DNA from: Epiperipatus broadwayi
Taxonomy: Eukaryota; Onychophora; Udeonychophora; Euonychophora; Peripatidae
NCBI GenBank assembly: GCA_028023455.1
Contig: JAQFVV010000013.1
Location: 6,836,811 to 6,900,810, forward strand
Direction: 5' to 3'
Length of the DNA stretch: 64,000 nt
The notes below the pieces were generated by a model. It did no database searches and was not told the origin of the DNA. It saw nothing but the letters and a program-made list of their open reading frames with translations. Shown piece by piece: positions 34,375 through 47,598 of this stretch. The translations under genes were made by a program, and so were the position numbers. Position 1 is the stretch's first letter. The number at the start of each line of letters is the position of its first letter.

Positions 34375-37300
34375 AAAGATCTTTTTTCTCTCTATAGATA
34401 TAAAACTTGAATCTATAAATGGATAGGAAAAATAGTAATATTTTTTAACTGAAAAAAAGATTTAATTCATTGACAGAAAAACAAATGAACAAGCGGATAT
34501 TTAATCTTATTAACTCACAATCTCATCTGAAGACAAATAATGTAGTTGAAATTATCATATTTTGTTAATATCATGAAACAACCTAATTCATATAGTAATG
34601 AGAAAAAGTTAATGATGAAAAATGAAGAGAATGACAAACAATCAGGTGGATATCACAATAGTATAAATAAATAAATAATGAATAGTTTATTGTTCCTGAT
34701 AAGAAGTTTGAGCACTGAAAGTGATAGATCTGGAATCAATGATCCATCAGGTTTGAGTTCCATAATGTGCACCAACTCATGCAGGACCAATGAATGGATC
34801 TTTCAGTAGCCTGAGGTAATTTTGGAAGAATATTTTTTATATGTTAAAATTAGTTACTGATTTGACTGCATCGAAGAATAATAATATGTGCATATTTTAA
34901 GAAAATATTAATTACTAGATAAAATATTCATCCTTTTCCTATTATTTTTATACTTGATAAAACATTATACTACTTTTTTGTAATTTTTTTCGTTTATACA
35001 ATGTCTTTTATTTTTATTATATGAATATAAATGTCTGTGAAGTACATATGCATAAAGTGTGTTAATGCATATATGTGTCTATATAAACAAATACATTTAT
35101 GGACAAAAAAAATAAAGTATTTTTTTTATGTACAGCATAATAAAGATATGTGTGTATGTGTGTGTGTATGTATGTGACATCTATTTAACTCAATTATACA
35201 ACTGAATCATAGGCTTTATTATATACCTGTGTCTACATATGGTATATAAATCAATTATGTATATTTTCTTTTATTTTGATACAATTCAACAATGTCTCAT
35301 TAATAATAATTGAAAGGTTTTATTCCTCGGGCGTTCATAAGAACAACTGTGTCAAAATTTTGTCGTGATCCATCCTCCAGCTACCAGTGCATCAAAGCAG
35401 GACAATGTCTTATTTAATATTCATTTGTTCTTCTTACAGTTTGTGCAATCATCTTTCACTTGAAAGTGATCTGCAATTCTAGTTGGATAAATCAAAAGTC
35501 ATCAGTAAAGTGTAGTTAGCGATAAAGAAATTCAGTCACTAACTGCTTTGGCTGATGATTTATGATATACTAATGTAAATTATAATTAATTTATCGATTA
35601 CGATTCTGAATAAAACAGACCGATTGATAAAATCGTAAAGAACAACAACCATAAACTTCAATTTATAGAGATATGAATAAAAAAAGTTCGAAAGAGCATT
35701 ATGTTGTTTAATTTAATTATTTGATATCTCTGAATCGAGATTGCTGTCACTTCCGGTACGTAAACATCATATGATTTCCTGATTGAGGAACTATTTATAT
35801 TGCATTAGCTCCTACATTTTAAATTTCAGATGAATTGAATAATTTTAGTTTCAAACATATAAATATTTAAAATTTGTTTTCAGGACTTAATTATGATGTA
35901 ATTAAACTTATTTCCTTATTATATCCATCATAACCTGGGATTTGAATCTGAGTGATATTTGTAATTGTTTTTTAATAGGGGGAAAGTTCAAAATATTTTT
36001 ATTTTGTATATCCAGTCAATAGCCAATTCAGATTTTCATTCAATGATTGGTTTGTAAAGGAATATTATTTTTAATCTAAAGAATAAAATGATCATAGTAA
36101 AAAATATAAAACCTTTACCAATGTCAATTGATTTGCCTTGAAAATAATATCCTCTTCACTGTCAACGAATGTTGAATAGGAGTCGTTAACGTATATACAG
36201 CTATTTAAAATTAGAAAACAAATAATTACCCCCCCACACACACACACATACTCACACATATATATGAGTGTATTTTACAAAAAGATTTACAATCAGTATA
36301 TATATATGCAATTCTATTTTTAGGATCTTCAATTCAAGAATTATTTTTTAATCTTGAAGTTTTCATTTGGAATATCAGGTAAAATGTTTTCTTTATATAA
36401 AATAGAATTTTATAAGTTTCATATATGTCTAGACGTATCAAAAAACTAAACTTATTTTTTTTATGCGATGTCTTGTTTCTTTTTCGTTAATCTATTTTTG
36501 CCCATATATATGTGCTTGTATATACTTATAATTTATCAGCTTTTTTAAAAAATCAAAATAGTATGCAAGATACCAGTTTTATTCACTCTGATTAAGAGCC
36601 AATTAATTTAATTCTTTATTATTAACTATTAAACAGAAAGTCGTAAAAGATAATAATAGATCTTATTTTTATGTTTAACCCAAAACACTATAAATCTTTA
36701 TTTGTACTTAAATAATCATTTTTATTTGCATCTATAGATGTCTGATGTCTATATAATGACACATTTTTATTTAAATATAATTTGGGAAGATTATTTAAAA
36801 TATCATTATCTTCATAATGGTGTATTGTGAATGAAGATCAGCAGCTAATTTTTTTTACTCCACTTGGAAATAAAAAAAATCTGAGTTTGAATTCATATTT
36901 ACTAGCACTCTGGCACTTCAATCTCATTAAATTCTTTGCATCACCATTGCCAAAGCCTATATGAGAACATCACCAATGAAGTCATAATACACATTAATGT
37001 CTTTAATATTATTTTCTTGAAAAATGATTGCTTATCAGATTCAATTCTCTATTAAACTACAGCATGGAACTGCTGTCCATTCAGTTTGAAGCAACCTATA
37101 AGTTTAACTATTAATGAAATGTATAGATAAAATTATAAATGCTATCCCAAATGAGAAGTTGTCTGCTAGTTTCTTAAATCAGTTTTATTTAAATATATTC
37201 ATTTTAAACAATTTGCTGGCATGCTTTATGTGTGAATAGTTTTATTTAAACCAACATTATGTCTTTAATAGTGAAGATAAGCATTTGTTTATTGAATCAT

Positions 37301-40300
37301 GTGGATGTGTCAATATTGCTGTCAGATGCTATTAATTTTTGAAGTTTTTAGTACACTATCTTGTATTCTGCTATTGTTTGAAATGATAACTAGTAAAATT
37401 AGAAGAAAAAAAAAAAAGGGGGGGGGATGATTTAATTCATTGATTTATTTCAGAAGACTACATAAGCAGTATAAATATGTACACTGAACAAGACATTTTT
37501 CAGATCAACTGTAACAATAAATAATATAAAAATATTTAAAACCCCAAGATCATTTGGTATTTTCCTGAAGATTTGTGATGGTGGTATTTTAGTTGTATTT
37601 ATATATTGGAATATTTCCATGGTCTAATATTAAATATTGAATATCTTTAAAAAAATTTAACTTTATTTAGATTTTCCAATTACATTCAACTGTTAGTAAT
37701 TGACACAGTTTAGTATATGCCCAACGTCTTGAGTGGTATTATTCTCCATTCTTGTGATGACAAGACCAGTGACAGTACTAATAACATTTGAAGAAGTGAG
37801 GAGAATTATATTTCTGGAAACATTGTTCATATATTAATCTGTACACTATTACTAATGGTTGAATATAATTGGAAATTTTAAATAAAATTACATTTTTTTA
37901 AAGACATTCAATACTGAATGTTAGATGATGGAAATACTCTGTATATAAATACAAGTGAAGATTATTTATCTTTTGAAAGCTATATTGAAAAGTGCCTTTT
38001 TAATAATATGAATAAAGTCTTTAGCCTCCATATTGTCAACTTTAACTCTAGAATTAAACAAATTATTATTGATTACACCAGTATGCATAGATAAAGCAAA
38101 TATCCAATTTACTTCTCCACTAGAAATTTTCAACTTTTGGATATATTTTTTCACGTTTTAAGAGATTGAACTATCAAATTTTAGCTTCAATTTTTATTTG
38201 TAGCATAAAATTAGAAATTTCTTTATTAGGTTTTAAAACGAGATTATAAAATTATTAACTGGGTTTACATTAAGATTGACAATGTAAGTAAAACGTTAAC
38301 TTTATCATTATTGTATTCCGGACTGTGTTAATAACAGAACTGTTACTTGTGTAACATAATATAAAACTTTGAATTTACGGAAACTGTATTTTTTCTTCTG
38401 GTAAGTCTGTTGCAAAAAAATATATTAAAATATTATGAATTATTTCATACAAAAGAAATAACTTTCACTGCAGTTTGTGCAATTACAAAACTGATGCAAA
38501 AGCTAATTTAAATATTTAAATATATATACATTAATTCATATTGGGGATAATAACCTTTTCAGTTAAGTTTAGCAACATCTCATGCAGCGCAAGCAAAACT
38601 TCCATGGCAACTTGTGCACTTATATAATTACTGTAAAATATTATTTAAAATAATATTAAATAATTATACAATAGTAAAGCCGCACCAGTGTAGATTGTTG
38701 CTTCTAGAGCTATCAGTTTGTCCTTTTTATTAATAAAAACGATTTGTTTAGAAATAATTTGATTGAAACAAGTTTGTTTACTGCTATTTTGCATAAACTC
38801 TAAAAGGAATATATATAAATTAATATTAATTCAAATTGGCATCATAAAACTTCCAAACTCCCAAGTTTATAAGGCTAGTGAGACAAGATAATTATATTAA
38901 CTGTAAACTTGAAATAGATAATTATAAATAATTTATCTAATTTAATGGTTATTTTATTTTCAAGTTTTAATTATTGTAATTAATGGGGGGGGGGTTTGTT
39001 AAAAAAAAGGCAAATTATAAATGACTAATTTTTTTATTTTTTTTGTTACATGTAACGATTATAATTATTTATGATGTTTTTAGAAATTTTACTCGGAATT
39101 TATTAACTGTTGAGAATGTTTTAAAAGCTTGTCAGTTGATCGGAACATCTGAATATTAATAATTCAGTGATAAATAAATAATGCTAAAAGAAAAATTGGA
39201 ATTACATGGATTATATATATATGAATACATTTAGTACTTTTCTACTTTCTTTTGTTTCCATTCTTTAAAATGGTTGGGAATTTTTTATAAATAGGATTTA
39301 AAATCGTCGTACTTTCTTTCACTATGTAAAACATAAGACAGCAGAATTGATCATAGACCATAATTATAGAAAGTATGCACCCACACATAACCTTTTTATA
39401 AATAATATTGTCTACACTTGTTTTTCTACTGAAAATCACGTTAATAAATAAAAATTTAAAAGTTTTTATCCCTTTGTATTATGTATACCTGATAATATTT
39501 TTATTTGATTAAAACAGAAATAAAGCATAAATAAAAACTTCTGTTCAACATACATAATTACATAAGATATAATTCTATTTATTTTAACTGAAATTATAAT
39601 TGGTCGATAAATAATAATAAAATGTTTATTTTTCTCTGGATGTCATGTGATGTATAAACAATAACGGTGATATTTTAAATTTTGATTTAAAATCCGTAGC
39701 TCTCAAAGCTCATTACTCTATAACAATATTAAACTGCATAAAGCAATATTAAATAACAATTAGTATTTTTAATCTTTTTATTTATAGCTACAATAACGTT
39801 GTAATGCAAGAGAAAATCAATAAATGAATTACATATAAAAGTAGAAGTGATTTATTAACTGATATTACTATTCATTTTGACCATCTTCTAGGAAACAGAT
39901 GCAATTTGCATATTTAATCGTTAGTTTCAATAATTAGAAGACAGCATCCCTACTCAGAAAATGTATTATCTAATATCAGATCAGTGGTTAGCACACTGTT
40001 TTATACTTTTGTAAAAGCTTTTTTAAAAAAAAAAATATTCATAAACCCCATTTTTTCACATCATATTAAGTTATTAATAACTGGATGTGACGATAAAGAA
40101 GTTGAAAAGACATGCACCAACACAATAAGCAAGATTTAAATGCTATAGATTGTTGGGGTACGGGCATCAATGTCAAAAAAAAATTACCCCATTTTTTATT
40201 TTATTTCGTATTTTATTTGTCTTATTTTTTTAAGATGATTACTAACCTGTTTGCTGGCTTTACCTCAATAAATGATTCAAGCTTAGAAAATTATAAGTTG

Positions 40301-40680
40301 AATAACCTGGCAACTTCAGTTTTGCTTTATAAATATTTCTGCCACTTTATTAAATTGTGATTTAAAATATTAAAATAGAAATGAACATGTTATAGATTTG
40401 AATCAATACACTGCAGATATTTCACTTTAATAAGGAACATAAATATATTTATTGTATATATAATAAACAAACGTATACATATGTGTTAAACAGAGAACCA
40501 ATCTTAAAATAAATAAATATTAATAGTCATACACTTTGGATACTGTATACCAGAATCATGTCTAACAAACTAACTAAGCTTAGTGAACTTATATTAATAA
40601 TCTTTATTAGTTATTTATTAAATCAGACATTATCTACTTAATATGCAATATTTCAGTAGCATCATTTTTACTATATCATT
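34375..40680. other. Long AT-rich stretch with minor simple repeats
   Basis: About 6.3 kb with no clear element. It includes a (TG)n patch near 35147-35170, a (CA)n run at 36231-36250, an A-run/G-run at 37409-37426 and a ten-G run at 38983-38992. A reverse frame at 37966-38154 (62 aa) has a plausible protein-like composition but no recognised family. Confidence 0.4.
37966..38154 (-). CDS. Unrecognised short open frame
   Basis: 62 aa, starting MKKYIQKLKISSGEVNW, mixed and charged rather than low complexity. I do not recognise it. It could be an exon or transposon scrap, or chance. There is no supporting splice signal that I would trust. Confidence 0.15.
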   Translation of the reverse strand: MKKYIQKLKISSGEVNWIFALSMHTGVINNNLFNSRVKVDNMEAKDFIHIIKKALFNIAFKR

Positions 40681-40781
40681 TTCATGCTAGGTAGGGACTG
40701 GTTTCTATTTGCTTTTAACTTTTCATGAAGGGGTGTAATCATAAACATATAACCAAAGACGTGAAAAAATATATATGATTC

Positions 40782-40823
40782 CCAAGATGTACATTTCATG
40801 CTGAATCAACACTCATCAGTTAG
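40782..40823 (-). ncRNA. Hammerhead ribozyme, R2 family
   Basis: Minus strand: CTAA (40820-40823), core CTGATGA (40813-40819), six-pair stem II GTGTTG/CAGCAT with a three-base loop, GAAA (40794-40797), stem III ATG/CAT with TA loop, cleavage base C (40786) and TTGG (40782-40785). The core is complete. Stem I has one G-T pair; other R2 copies have CCAA/TTGG. It is the best-formed hammerhead in this family. Confidence 0.75.
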
Positions 40824-41050
40824 CCCAGATCACAAATTCTTACATATATCATTATAATTATTCAGTACATTGTCTATTTATCTATCTATATATATATGAA
40901 AAACAAAAAACAAGTTAATCACGTAACCTGCTATCACTTGTTATTTATGTCCAAAAGATGGCGCTATACCAAAACCGCCGAACAAGTGTAAGATTTGTTT
41001 TACATAAACGAAAAAAGAGTCAGAAATTAACTACCTCTTTCATTTGCTCA

Positions 41051-41097
41051 CCCCCAGATCAGCTGATTTCAAGATGGTTTGCTATCCTCAGTGGGGG
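41051..41097 (-). ncRNA. Hammerhead ribozyme, R1b left arm
   Basis: Minus strand: CCCCCA (41092-41097) pairs with TGGGGG (41051-41056); core CTGAGGA is 41085-41091; stem III is ATCA/TGAT around GC; cleavage base C at 41057. A change next to stem II (CATCTT where the right arm has CAGCTT) weakens that helix. Confidence 0.68.
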
Positions 41098-41130
41098 ATA
41101 GAGTAAGCTGGTTTGCTATCCTCAGTCTAT

Positions 41131-41176
41131 CCCCCACTGAGGATAGCAAACCAGCTTGAAATCAGTTGATCTGGGG
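41131..41176 (+). ncRNA. Hammerhead ribozyme, R1b right arm
   Basis: CCCCCA 41131-41136, CTGAGGA 41137-41143, stem II AGC 41145-41147 with GCT 41154-41156, GAAA 41158-41161, stem III ending GAT at 41170, cleavage base C 41171 and TGGGG 41172-41176. Both strands of stem I differ from the 400-bp units (CCTTCA/TGAAGG) yet still pair. Confidence 0.72.
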
Positions 41177-41419
41177 ATGAGCAAATGAAAGAGGTAGTTA
41201 ATTTCTGACTCTTTTTTCGTTTATGTAAAACAAATCTTACACTTGTTCGGCAGTTTTGGTATAGCGCCATCTTTTGGACATATATATATATACTGAACAA
41301 TGATAACAATATGTGTAACATATGATGATCTGGGCCAACTTATAAGTGCTTGTTCAGCAATTGGCTATCTATATATACTGAACAAAGATAACAATTTGTG
41401 TAAGATATTGTAATCTAGG

Positions 41420-41461
41420 CCAACTCATGCATGCTGATTCAGCACAAATGGTGTATCTTGG
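41420..41461 (+). ncRNA. Degenerate R2 hammerhead
   Basis: CCAA (41420-41423) and TTGG (41458-41461) and a stem II of CTG/CAG survive, but the core reads CTCATGC and GAAA has become CAAA. A second, internally deleted copy lies at 41335-41365. Both are expected to be inactive. Confidence 0.5.
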
Positions 41462-41613
41462 GGATTATATATCTTTTTCACATATCTTTTGTCATATGCT
41501 TATGATTTACAGCCATTCATAAGAAGTTAAAAGTGGATAAAAATTAGGACCTACCTTGCATGGGAGTGATGTAGTGAAAATTACACTATAGAAATATTCA
41601 TTAACTAAACTAA

Positions 41614-42900
41614 ATGATTGAAATTCTAGAGCATGCTAAGTGGAATGCTAGTACATCTCTGATTAATAATATTTTAACACTTAGAAATAAACCTCACCTC
41701 CTTCACCTTTCTCTTTCTATCAATTGCCTTACTATATACCCCATAACCTGTCTGAGGATAAAACCCATTATTAAAGAAAACCAATTTAATTTAGAATCAC
41801 ATTTAGACTTTTTATACTGACATACATGCTGGATCCAATCTCATTGACAAACTAGTCTTCATATCTCATAGTACATCACACCACAACTTTGTCCCTGGCA
41901 CTCCACAAAGTAAACAACTTGATTTCTTTCATATGGAGAAGTACTAGTGATGCAGTTGGCATTGAATGCTGTTATTTGTAGTTTATTTGTATCTAATTTG
42001 TTTGTATTGGAGATTGAGGAGTATGTTATAAAGCCAATGTTGGAAGCCTATGATGGTATTATATATAGAAGATATGTGGATGGTGTGTTTGTATATGACC
42101 CAAGAAAGGTAATTGAGCATATGTTTACAGGTTTGAATGTGAGTTTAGGTTTGATATGAATGATTGAGTTTGAAAAAAATAAACACTTAAAGTATTTGGA
42201 TGTGTGTGTAAACAGGTATTCCAATGAGTTCAATAATAAAATGATTATTAAGCCAGTAAAGGTGAGAGGTTATGTCCATCTTTCATCGTGTATTCTTCTA
42301 AGGTATAAATTGTCAAGTTTTAAATATTATTTGTATCATATTTTTTATTTATATAAATTTGATTGAGGTAGAAAGTGGAATATTGACAGTTATATTAAAT
42401 ATTTAGTGAAGGTGGGGTATAATGAGAGTTTGTTATATAGAGAATTAAGATTATTTTATATGAATCTTAAAGCCTGGTGTAGTTAAAAGTAATAAATAAT
42501 GGATTTCTTTGGCTTATGTTTTGAATATATATGTGAAATTTAAAAAAATGGTGTGTAAAGATTTTACTATTGGTTTTAGGTCTCCTTTGTGTTTGAATAG
42601 ATGATTAATCATTCTAAGGATAGAGTGGATCAGGCTAATAAAAATTAAAGATTTATTTTGTGGTGTGTCAAGAATATGTTTGTGGGGTGGTGTATTAGAG
42701 GAAGGTAAAGGCTAGTTTATCAATGTGGTTGAAGCAGTATATATGTTAGTACAATAAATGTGATTCTAAATTAAATTTTGTTTTCTTTAATCACACAAAA
42801 AAATGCTAGACATGAGCTTTATCCACAAATAGTTATGTAGTAGTATTCAGTGAAGCAAATGATAGAGAAAAGAAGATGAAAGAGGTGTGATTTATTTCTA
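41614..42900 (+). mobile_element. Penelope-like element copy 4, coding remnants
   Basis: Adjacent frames 41614-41820, 41947-42159 and 42160-42366 together read as part of a PLE-type reverse transcriptase. The middle frame carries the run YRRYVDGVFVYDPRK (residues 40-54), where YVDG replaces the catalytic YVDD, preceded by a FVSNLFVLEIEE block in the place of the usual SPxxANxFxxxxE. The next frame gives LKYLDVCVNRYSNEFNNK, equivalent to the LPFLDVLV block, and then YKLSSFKYYLYH. Stops at 42157 and 42364 and a shift at about 41820 break it. Further decayed coding sequence runs to about 42750. No GIY-YIG domain was found. Confidence 0.65.
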
Positions 42901-42904
42901 AGGA

Positions 42905-43705
42905 TAAAAACATTATTAATCAGAGATGTACTAGTATTCTACTGAACATATTATGGAATTCAATCATTTAATTTGGTTACTTTGGTAACCATGATTCTAG
43001 TATACAGTCCAAAAGTAGATAATATATTCTATTACATTTTTATTATGTTTAAGGCAAGTGTATCTTTTCATATGTAATTAAGGCATACTATTACATCAAT
43101 TTCCTCTCTTCATACATAGATTATATATTTTTATTACATTTGCCACCCAACGATTGAGATGATTTCATCTTTCTTCATTTAGATACTACATTTCTATTAT
43201 AATATATACATGTAATCTTGTAATTAAATATTAATAAATACAGTAAAATAAATATAAATTAAGTACAACTTTAAAACTTTTTATATCCACCTAGGAGCAC
43301 TTCTGACTAGCTTCATAGACTTTGTTAGCTAACACTAATTCTTTTTTAAGATATCTTCATACACACTTTCAAAGTCTAACCTTCCCAAAATTCATTGATT
43401 TTTACATTTGCTGCTTGACTATTTATTAAGTCATACATATATAGTAATTGGATAAAGAGGAAGTGTTGAAATGTTTTTCAACAATGATTAAGATCTGCAA
43501 TTACAGATAACAGATAAAGTAATATAATTTATTATATTACAAATATTTGACTTAAAAATTTTTCATTTGCATGAACTTTAAAATGAGTAAATAATGGATT
43601 TTCTCATAAAAATTTGAAATAGAACACATATGAATGAGACTGCCCTTTCATCTGGATTGTAATATTTTCATCCTTATTTAAAATAGTTACTGGCAATGTT
43701 TGATA
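42905..43705. other. AT-rich stretch without recognisable gene
   Basis: Nothing recognisable. Confidence 0.4.
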
Positions 43706-43707
43706 AC

Positions 43708-43710
<3 letters not shown>

Positions 43711-43803
<93 letters not shown>
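43711..43803. repeat. (TA)n microsatellite
   Basis: About 46 uninterrupted TA repeats. Confidence 0.97.
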
Positions 43804-43804
<1 letters not shown>

Positions 43805-46300
43805 TGTCTAATACAAATAGATATTTTGTGTTGGTTGAATAATCATTTGCAGTGGTCAAATTGAAATGTTTTTTTGGCAATGTTTGATTTTATTAGCCAA
43901 GAACTGGAGATTATAAATCATAATTAATATGTTATGCTTGCTACATATACATAGCACATGGTTAAAAACAAAAGTCATTCCGAATTATAATATGTATTGT
44001 AACTGTCAGAATTGTGCAACCCATATGAAATTTATGTGAGGGAAATCCACATGTGCATTCCACATTCTGACATCACAGACTAATATTTTTTTTCTTTTAC
44101 AGACCGCTAAGATCAGAGAGAAACAAAAGACTCTTAACTATTTTACTTAAGTTATTGATTGCAAATAATGATGAAAAACTGCTAAAAATAATGAGACAAA
44201 CACAATTTATTTATATACTTAAAAAATAACACACATTGGTAGTACTTTAATTAATTGCTTTTATAAATTAATTAAAGGTAATTCACTCTTTCTAAATCCT
44301 ATTACTATTATTTTAATTTATATACAGATATGGTATATGGTAGCTTAAATGTTTTTAAACAATTGAGATTTAATAATTTCTAATTTAGGATATTATTATC
44401 ATTAGATGTTTTTAAAAGAATCTTATTCTACTGCATAGACATCTAAGCACTTATAGTTCTCATTATCACTGTTCTAAGACTAAACAACTCTGCCAAATAA
44501 AGATAATACAATATTATCAATACAGAATAATTTAACTAATAGACTGTGTTCTCATTTTTATGGTATGATATTAGCAAGAAAATTAAAATACCCAAATAAT
44601 TGTATAATACAGGAAATAATGTCTGCAATATAATTCTTGATAAGAGCAAATACATGTGAAATTATATGCATAAGTTAGGAATTAAACTTCTACCATAAAC
44701 TACATTTTAGAATATTTGGTACTTTGAATGAGTAACCAGCAGTCACAAATGTATCACTACATGATATGTATGAAAAAAATAGATAATATACAGTAGAAAT
44801 TATTCATCTACTGCACATTATTGTTTAAACAAATAATGAAAGTAGGTGACCAGCAGTTGCAAATGGTTTTATAATCATTTCACTAATCCATTACATAAAA
44901 ATAAGTTCCAGATGTAACTAGCACAACCTGAATTCACAGATTGACAGCCATCTATTTGTATCACTAATATTACCTCAAAACAAAAGTGCAGCTCACTCAA
45001 TCTGAAACCTACTATCTTGTCTATGCCGCATGAAAGAACTTCATTCAGAATTTATAAATGTACTGCTTTAATATATTATTTATATTTTAAATAAAGTGGA
45101 AATAACTGATTTAATTAACATACAATTTTTAATGGCATTACCAGAGATCATGAAAATATGCTTTAACTGTGTTCGAATAATATTATTTTAAAATTATCAC
45201 CACTTAAATTATGGCTTGCTAAAAAAAACAACACAATAATCTCTCGCCATACATTGCTCATAAACAGATTTAAACTAATAATTATTCATCAACATATTTT
45301 TACTAGATCAAGATAAATACTAATTAAATAGAAATTCATCTACAGTACATACCTCTTTTTATAGTATCAAAGTTTGCATTCTACCCTTTAAGTATTGGTT
45401 TAGTTTTGCAGCATTTTCTATTAAACTATAGCTATGGTGATAGTAGGTTTAAATCATAATTTCAAATGCATTTTTAGAATGCTTAAGGCTCAATTTAATC
45501 TTGGGGAGGCTGGGTTCTCCTGTAGTGTTGGACATCAGATTTATTCATATATGTTAATGTATAGTCAACACACATTCAGGTGGATTCTTCACATGTAGAC
45601 AGCTTCTTTTCTGGAACTCAGTGATGGGTTTTTTCACTTGCACTCTGTCAGCTTGACAGAGTGAAGCAGAAAATTGATTCTCTACTCTTACATTGTAAAT
45701 CTAGTAAAACAACAGAATAATAATAATCCTCTTAGTAACAGCAGACAATGAATAATGAAAAACAGCATTATTTATATCATTTGGATCTATCTTATTTGTA
45801 AAATTTAGATCCATCACTTGTCTTTTGGATCTTTTGATCTATTGGCTACAGATAACTCAAGAGAATCTGCTGTGGTCTGCTGCTTATTTGTCCAATATTA
45901 TATTTGCAAGTTCTTATCTTTGAGCTAGAATAACATTCTTTTTAATTAAATCATGTCAATTATTTATTTCCTTAATTTAATCTATTGATCTGTTTATGAG
46001 CATTTTAATTATCTTTTCCTAGATGTCATTTCCACTTTTAATTATTATTTAAAAAAAGCACTTTTGCTTTTAACTTATTTTTAAAATAAATTTAAAATTA
46101 AATAGCTTTTACAACTTTTTATTAAATATTTTATTTAACTTGATTTAACAAAATAACTTTATAATTACTATACCTATACATTTATCTGTGCATATAAAAT
46201 ATCTATATAACTTTTATTTATTAAAATTATTTAAAAATGTTTAAATTTAAAATTTCTTCATGATTTTAAATTTATAGACATGAAATATATATATGAAAGC
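43805..46300. other. AT-rich stretch without recognisable gene
   Basis: No frames of note. It holds a small perfect hairpin at 45641-45663 described separately. The phrases CCAGCAGT.GCAAATG near 44738 and 44850 recur, suggesting a local duplication. Confidence 0.4.
45641..45663. repeat. Perfect 10-bp hairpin
   Basis: CACTCTGTCA and TGACAGAGTG flank the three-base loop GCT. It is the most G+C-rich short palindrome outside the ribozyme elements. No T run follows to suggest a terminator, and its role is unknown. Confidence 0.6.
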
Positions 46301-46990
<690 letters not shown>

Positions 46991-47217
46991 GCATATATAT
47001 ACTTCAATATATTCCAGCTTTTAAGGAAATTAAAATCAATTATTTATTTATACAAAAAGTTGTTTTTTTTTTACTTTAAACTGAAAATCTTTGATAATTA
47101 TGATTTTAAATATTTTGAAAGATTTACTTTAGAAAGAAGCCTATTTGGGGGGAATCTGATTATATCTATTGCAATGCTCTCAATAAAAACAATACCTAAA
47201 TAACATATTTTAGAAGC

Positions 47218-47281
47218 ATTATTATTGTTGTCATTGTTGTTGTTGCTATTGTTGTTATTGTTGTTGCTGTTATTATTATGT
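47218..47281. repeat. Imperfect (GTT)n microsatellite
   Basis: GTT repeats with ATT, GCT and GTC variants; read from the other strand they give a poly-Asn frame. Confidence 0.85.
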
Positions 47282-47327
47282 AAATAAGTCAATTATTTTA
47301 TATAGTGCGATGTTTTCTATAAACTAT

Positions 47328-47493
47328 AATATTTAAACAGCATTAAACTGTTGCACATGTGCTTTGGATTTTAAATATAGATGGCCATTCTATCTTTTCC
47401 AAAGACTTTATCATGTGGTTGAAGTGATTGCATTCATTCATTTTATATTTAAAATCCAAAGGGCATGTGCAACAGTTTAATGCTGTTTAAATA
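47328..47493. mobile_element. MITE-like element, family M1 (palindromic copy)
   Basis: Arms of about 50 bp (47328-47378 and 47444-47493) are near-perfect reverse complements. The right-hand interior holds the same block as the element at 17617, in inverse orientation (ATCTTTTCCAAAGAC...). It appears to be a longer-armed version of the same family. Confidence 0.6.
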
Positions 47494-47598
47494 TTATTAT
47501 TATTATTATGATAATGGTGATGATGATGTTTCAAAGATAAACTTTATTAATGACTGAAAAAGGGTTACATGAATTACATAAAAAAAAAAGATCTTAGG

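Larger units (their letters stand above)
40898..41280. mobile_element. Diverged R1 foldback (R1b) nested in R2
   Basis: Arms at about 40949-41102 and 41127-41280 are near-perfect reverse complements; a unique head (40898-40948) starts like other R1 copies (GAAAAACAAAAAACAAG). Both ends lie at (TA)n. Shared R1 phrases include AAGATGGCGCTATACCAAAA and TTTACATAAACG. Each arm has a hammerhead with a different stem I from block A and B units. Confidence 0.75.
40684..41560. mobile_element. R2 inverted terminal repeats of PLE copy 4, with nested R1 foldback
   Basis: The left arm (about 40684-40885) and right arm (about 41290-41560) are diverged reverse complements, matching in order from the AGGTAGGGAC region through GTGAAAAA-like and GATTCCCAAGATG-like blocks to the CCAACTGATGAG-like block. 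Between them, at a TA tract, sits a second foldback of the R1 type (40898-41280). The right arm has an extra partial tandem copy (41290-41380). The right arm leads straight into PLE coding remnants from about 41614, as expected for a PLE terminal repeat. Hammerhead motifs occur in both arms. Confidence 0.65.

Noticed and set aside
45641-45663. Rho-independent terminator
   Set aside because: A strong hairpin but no T run, and the genome is not bacterial.
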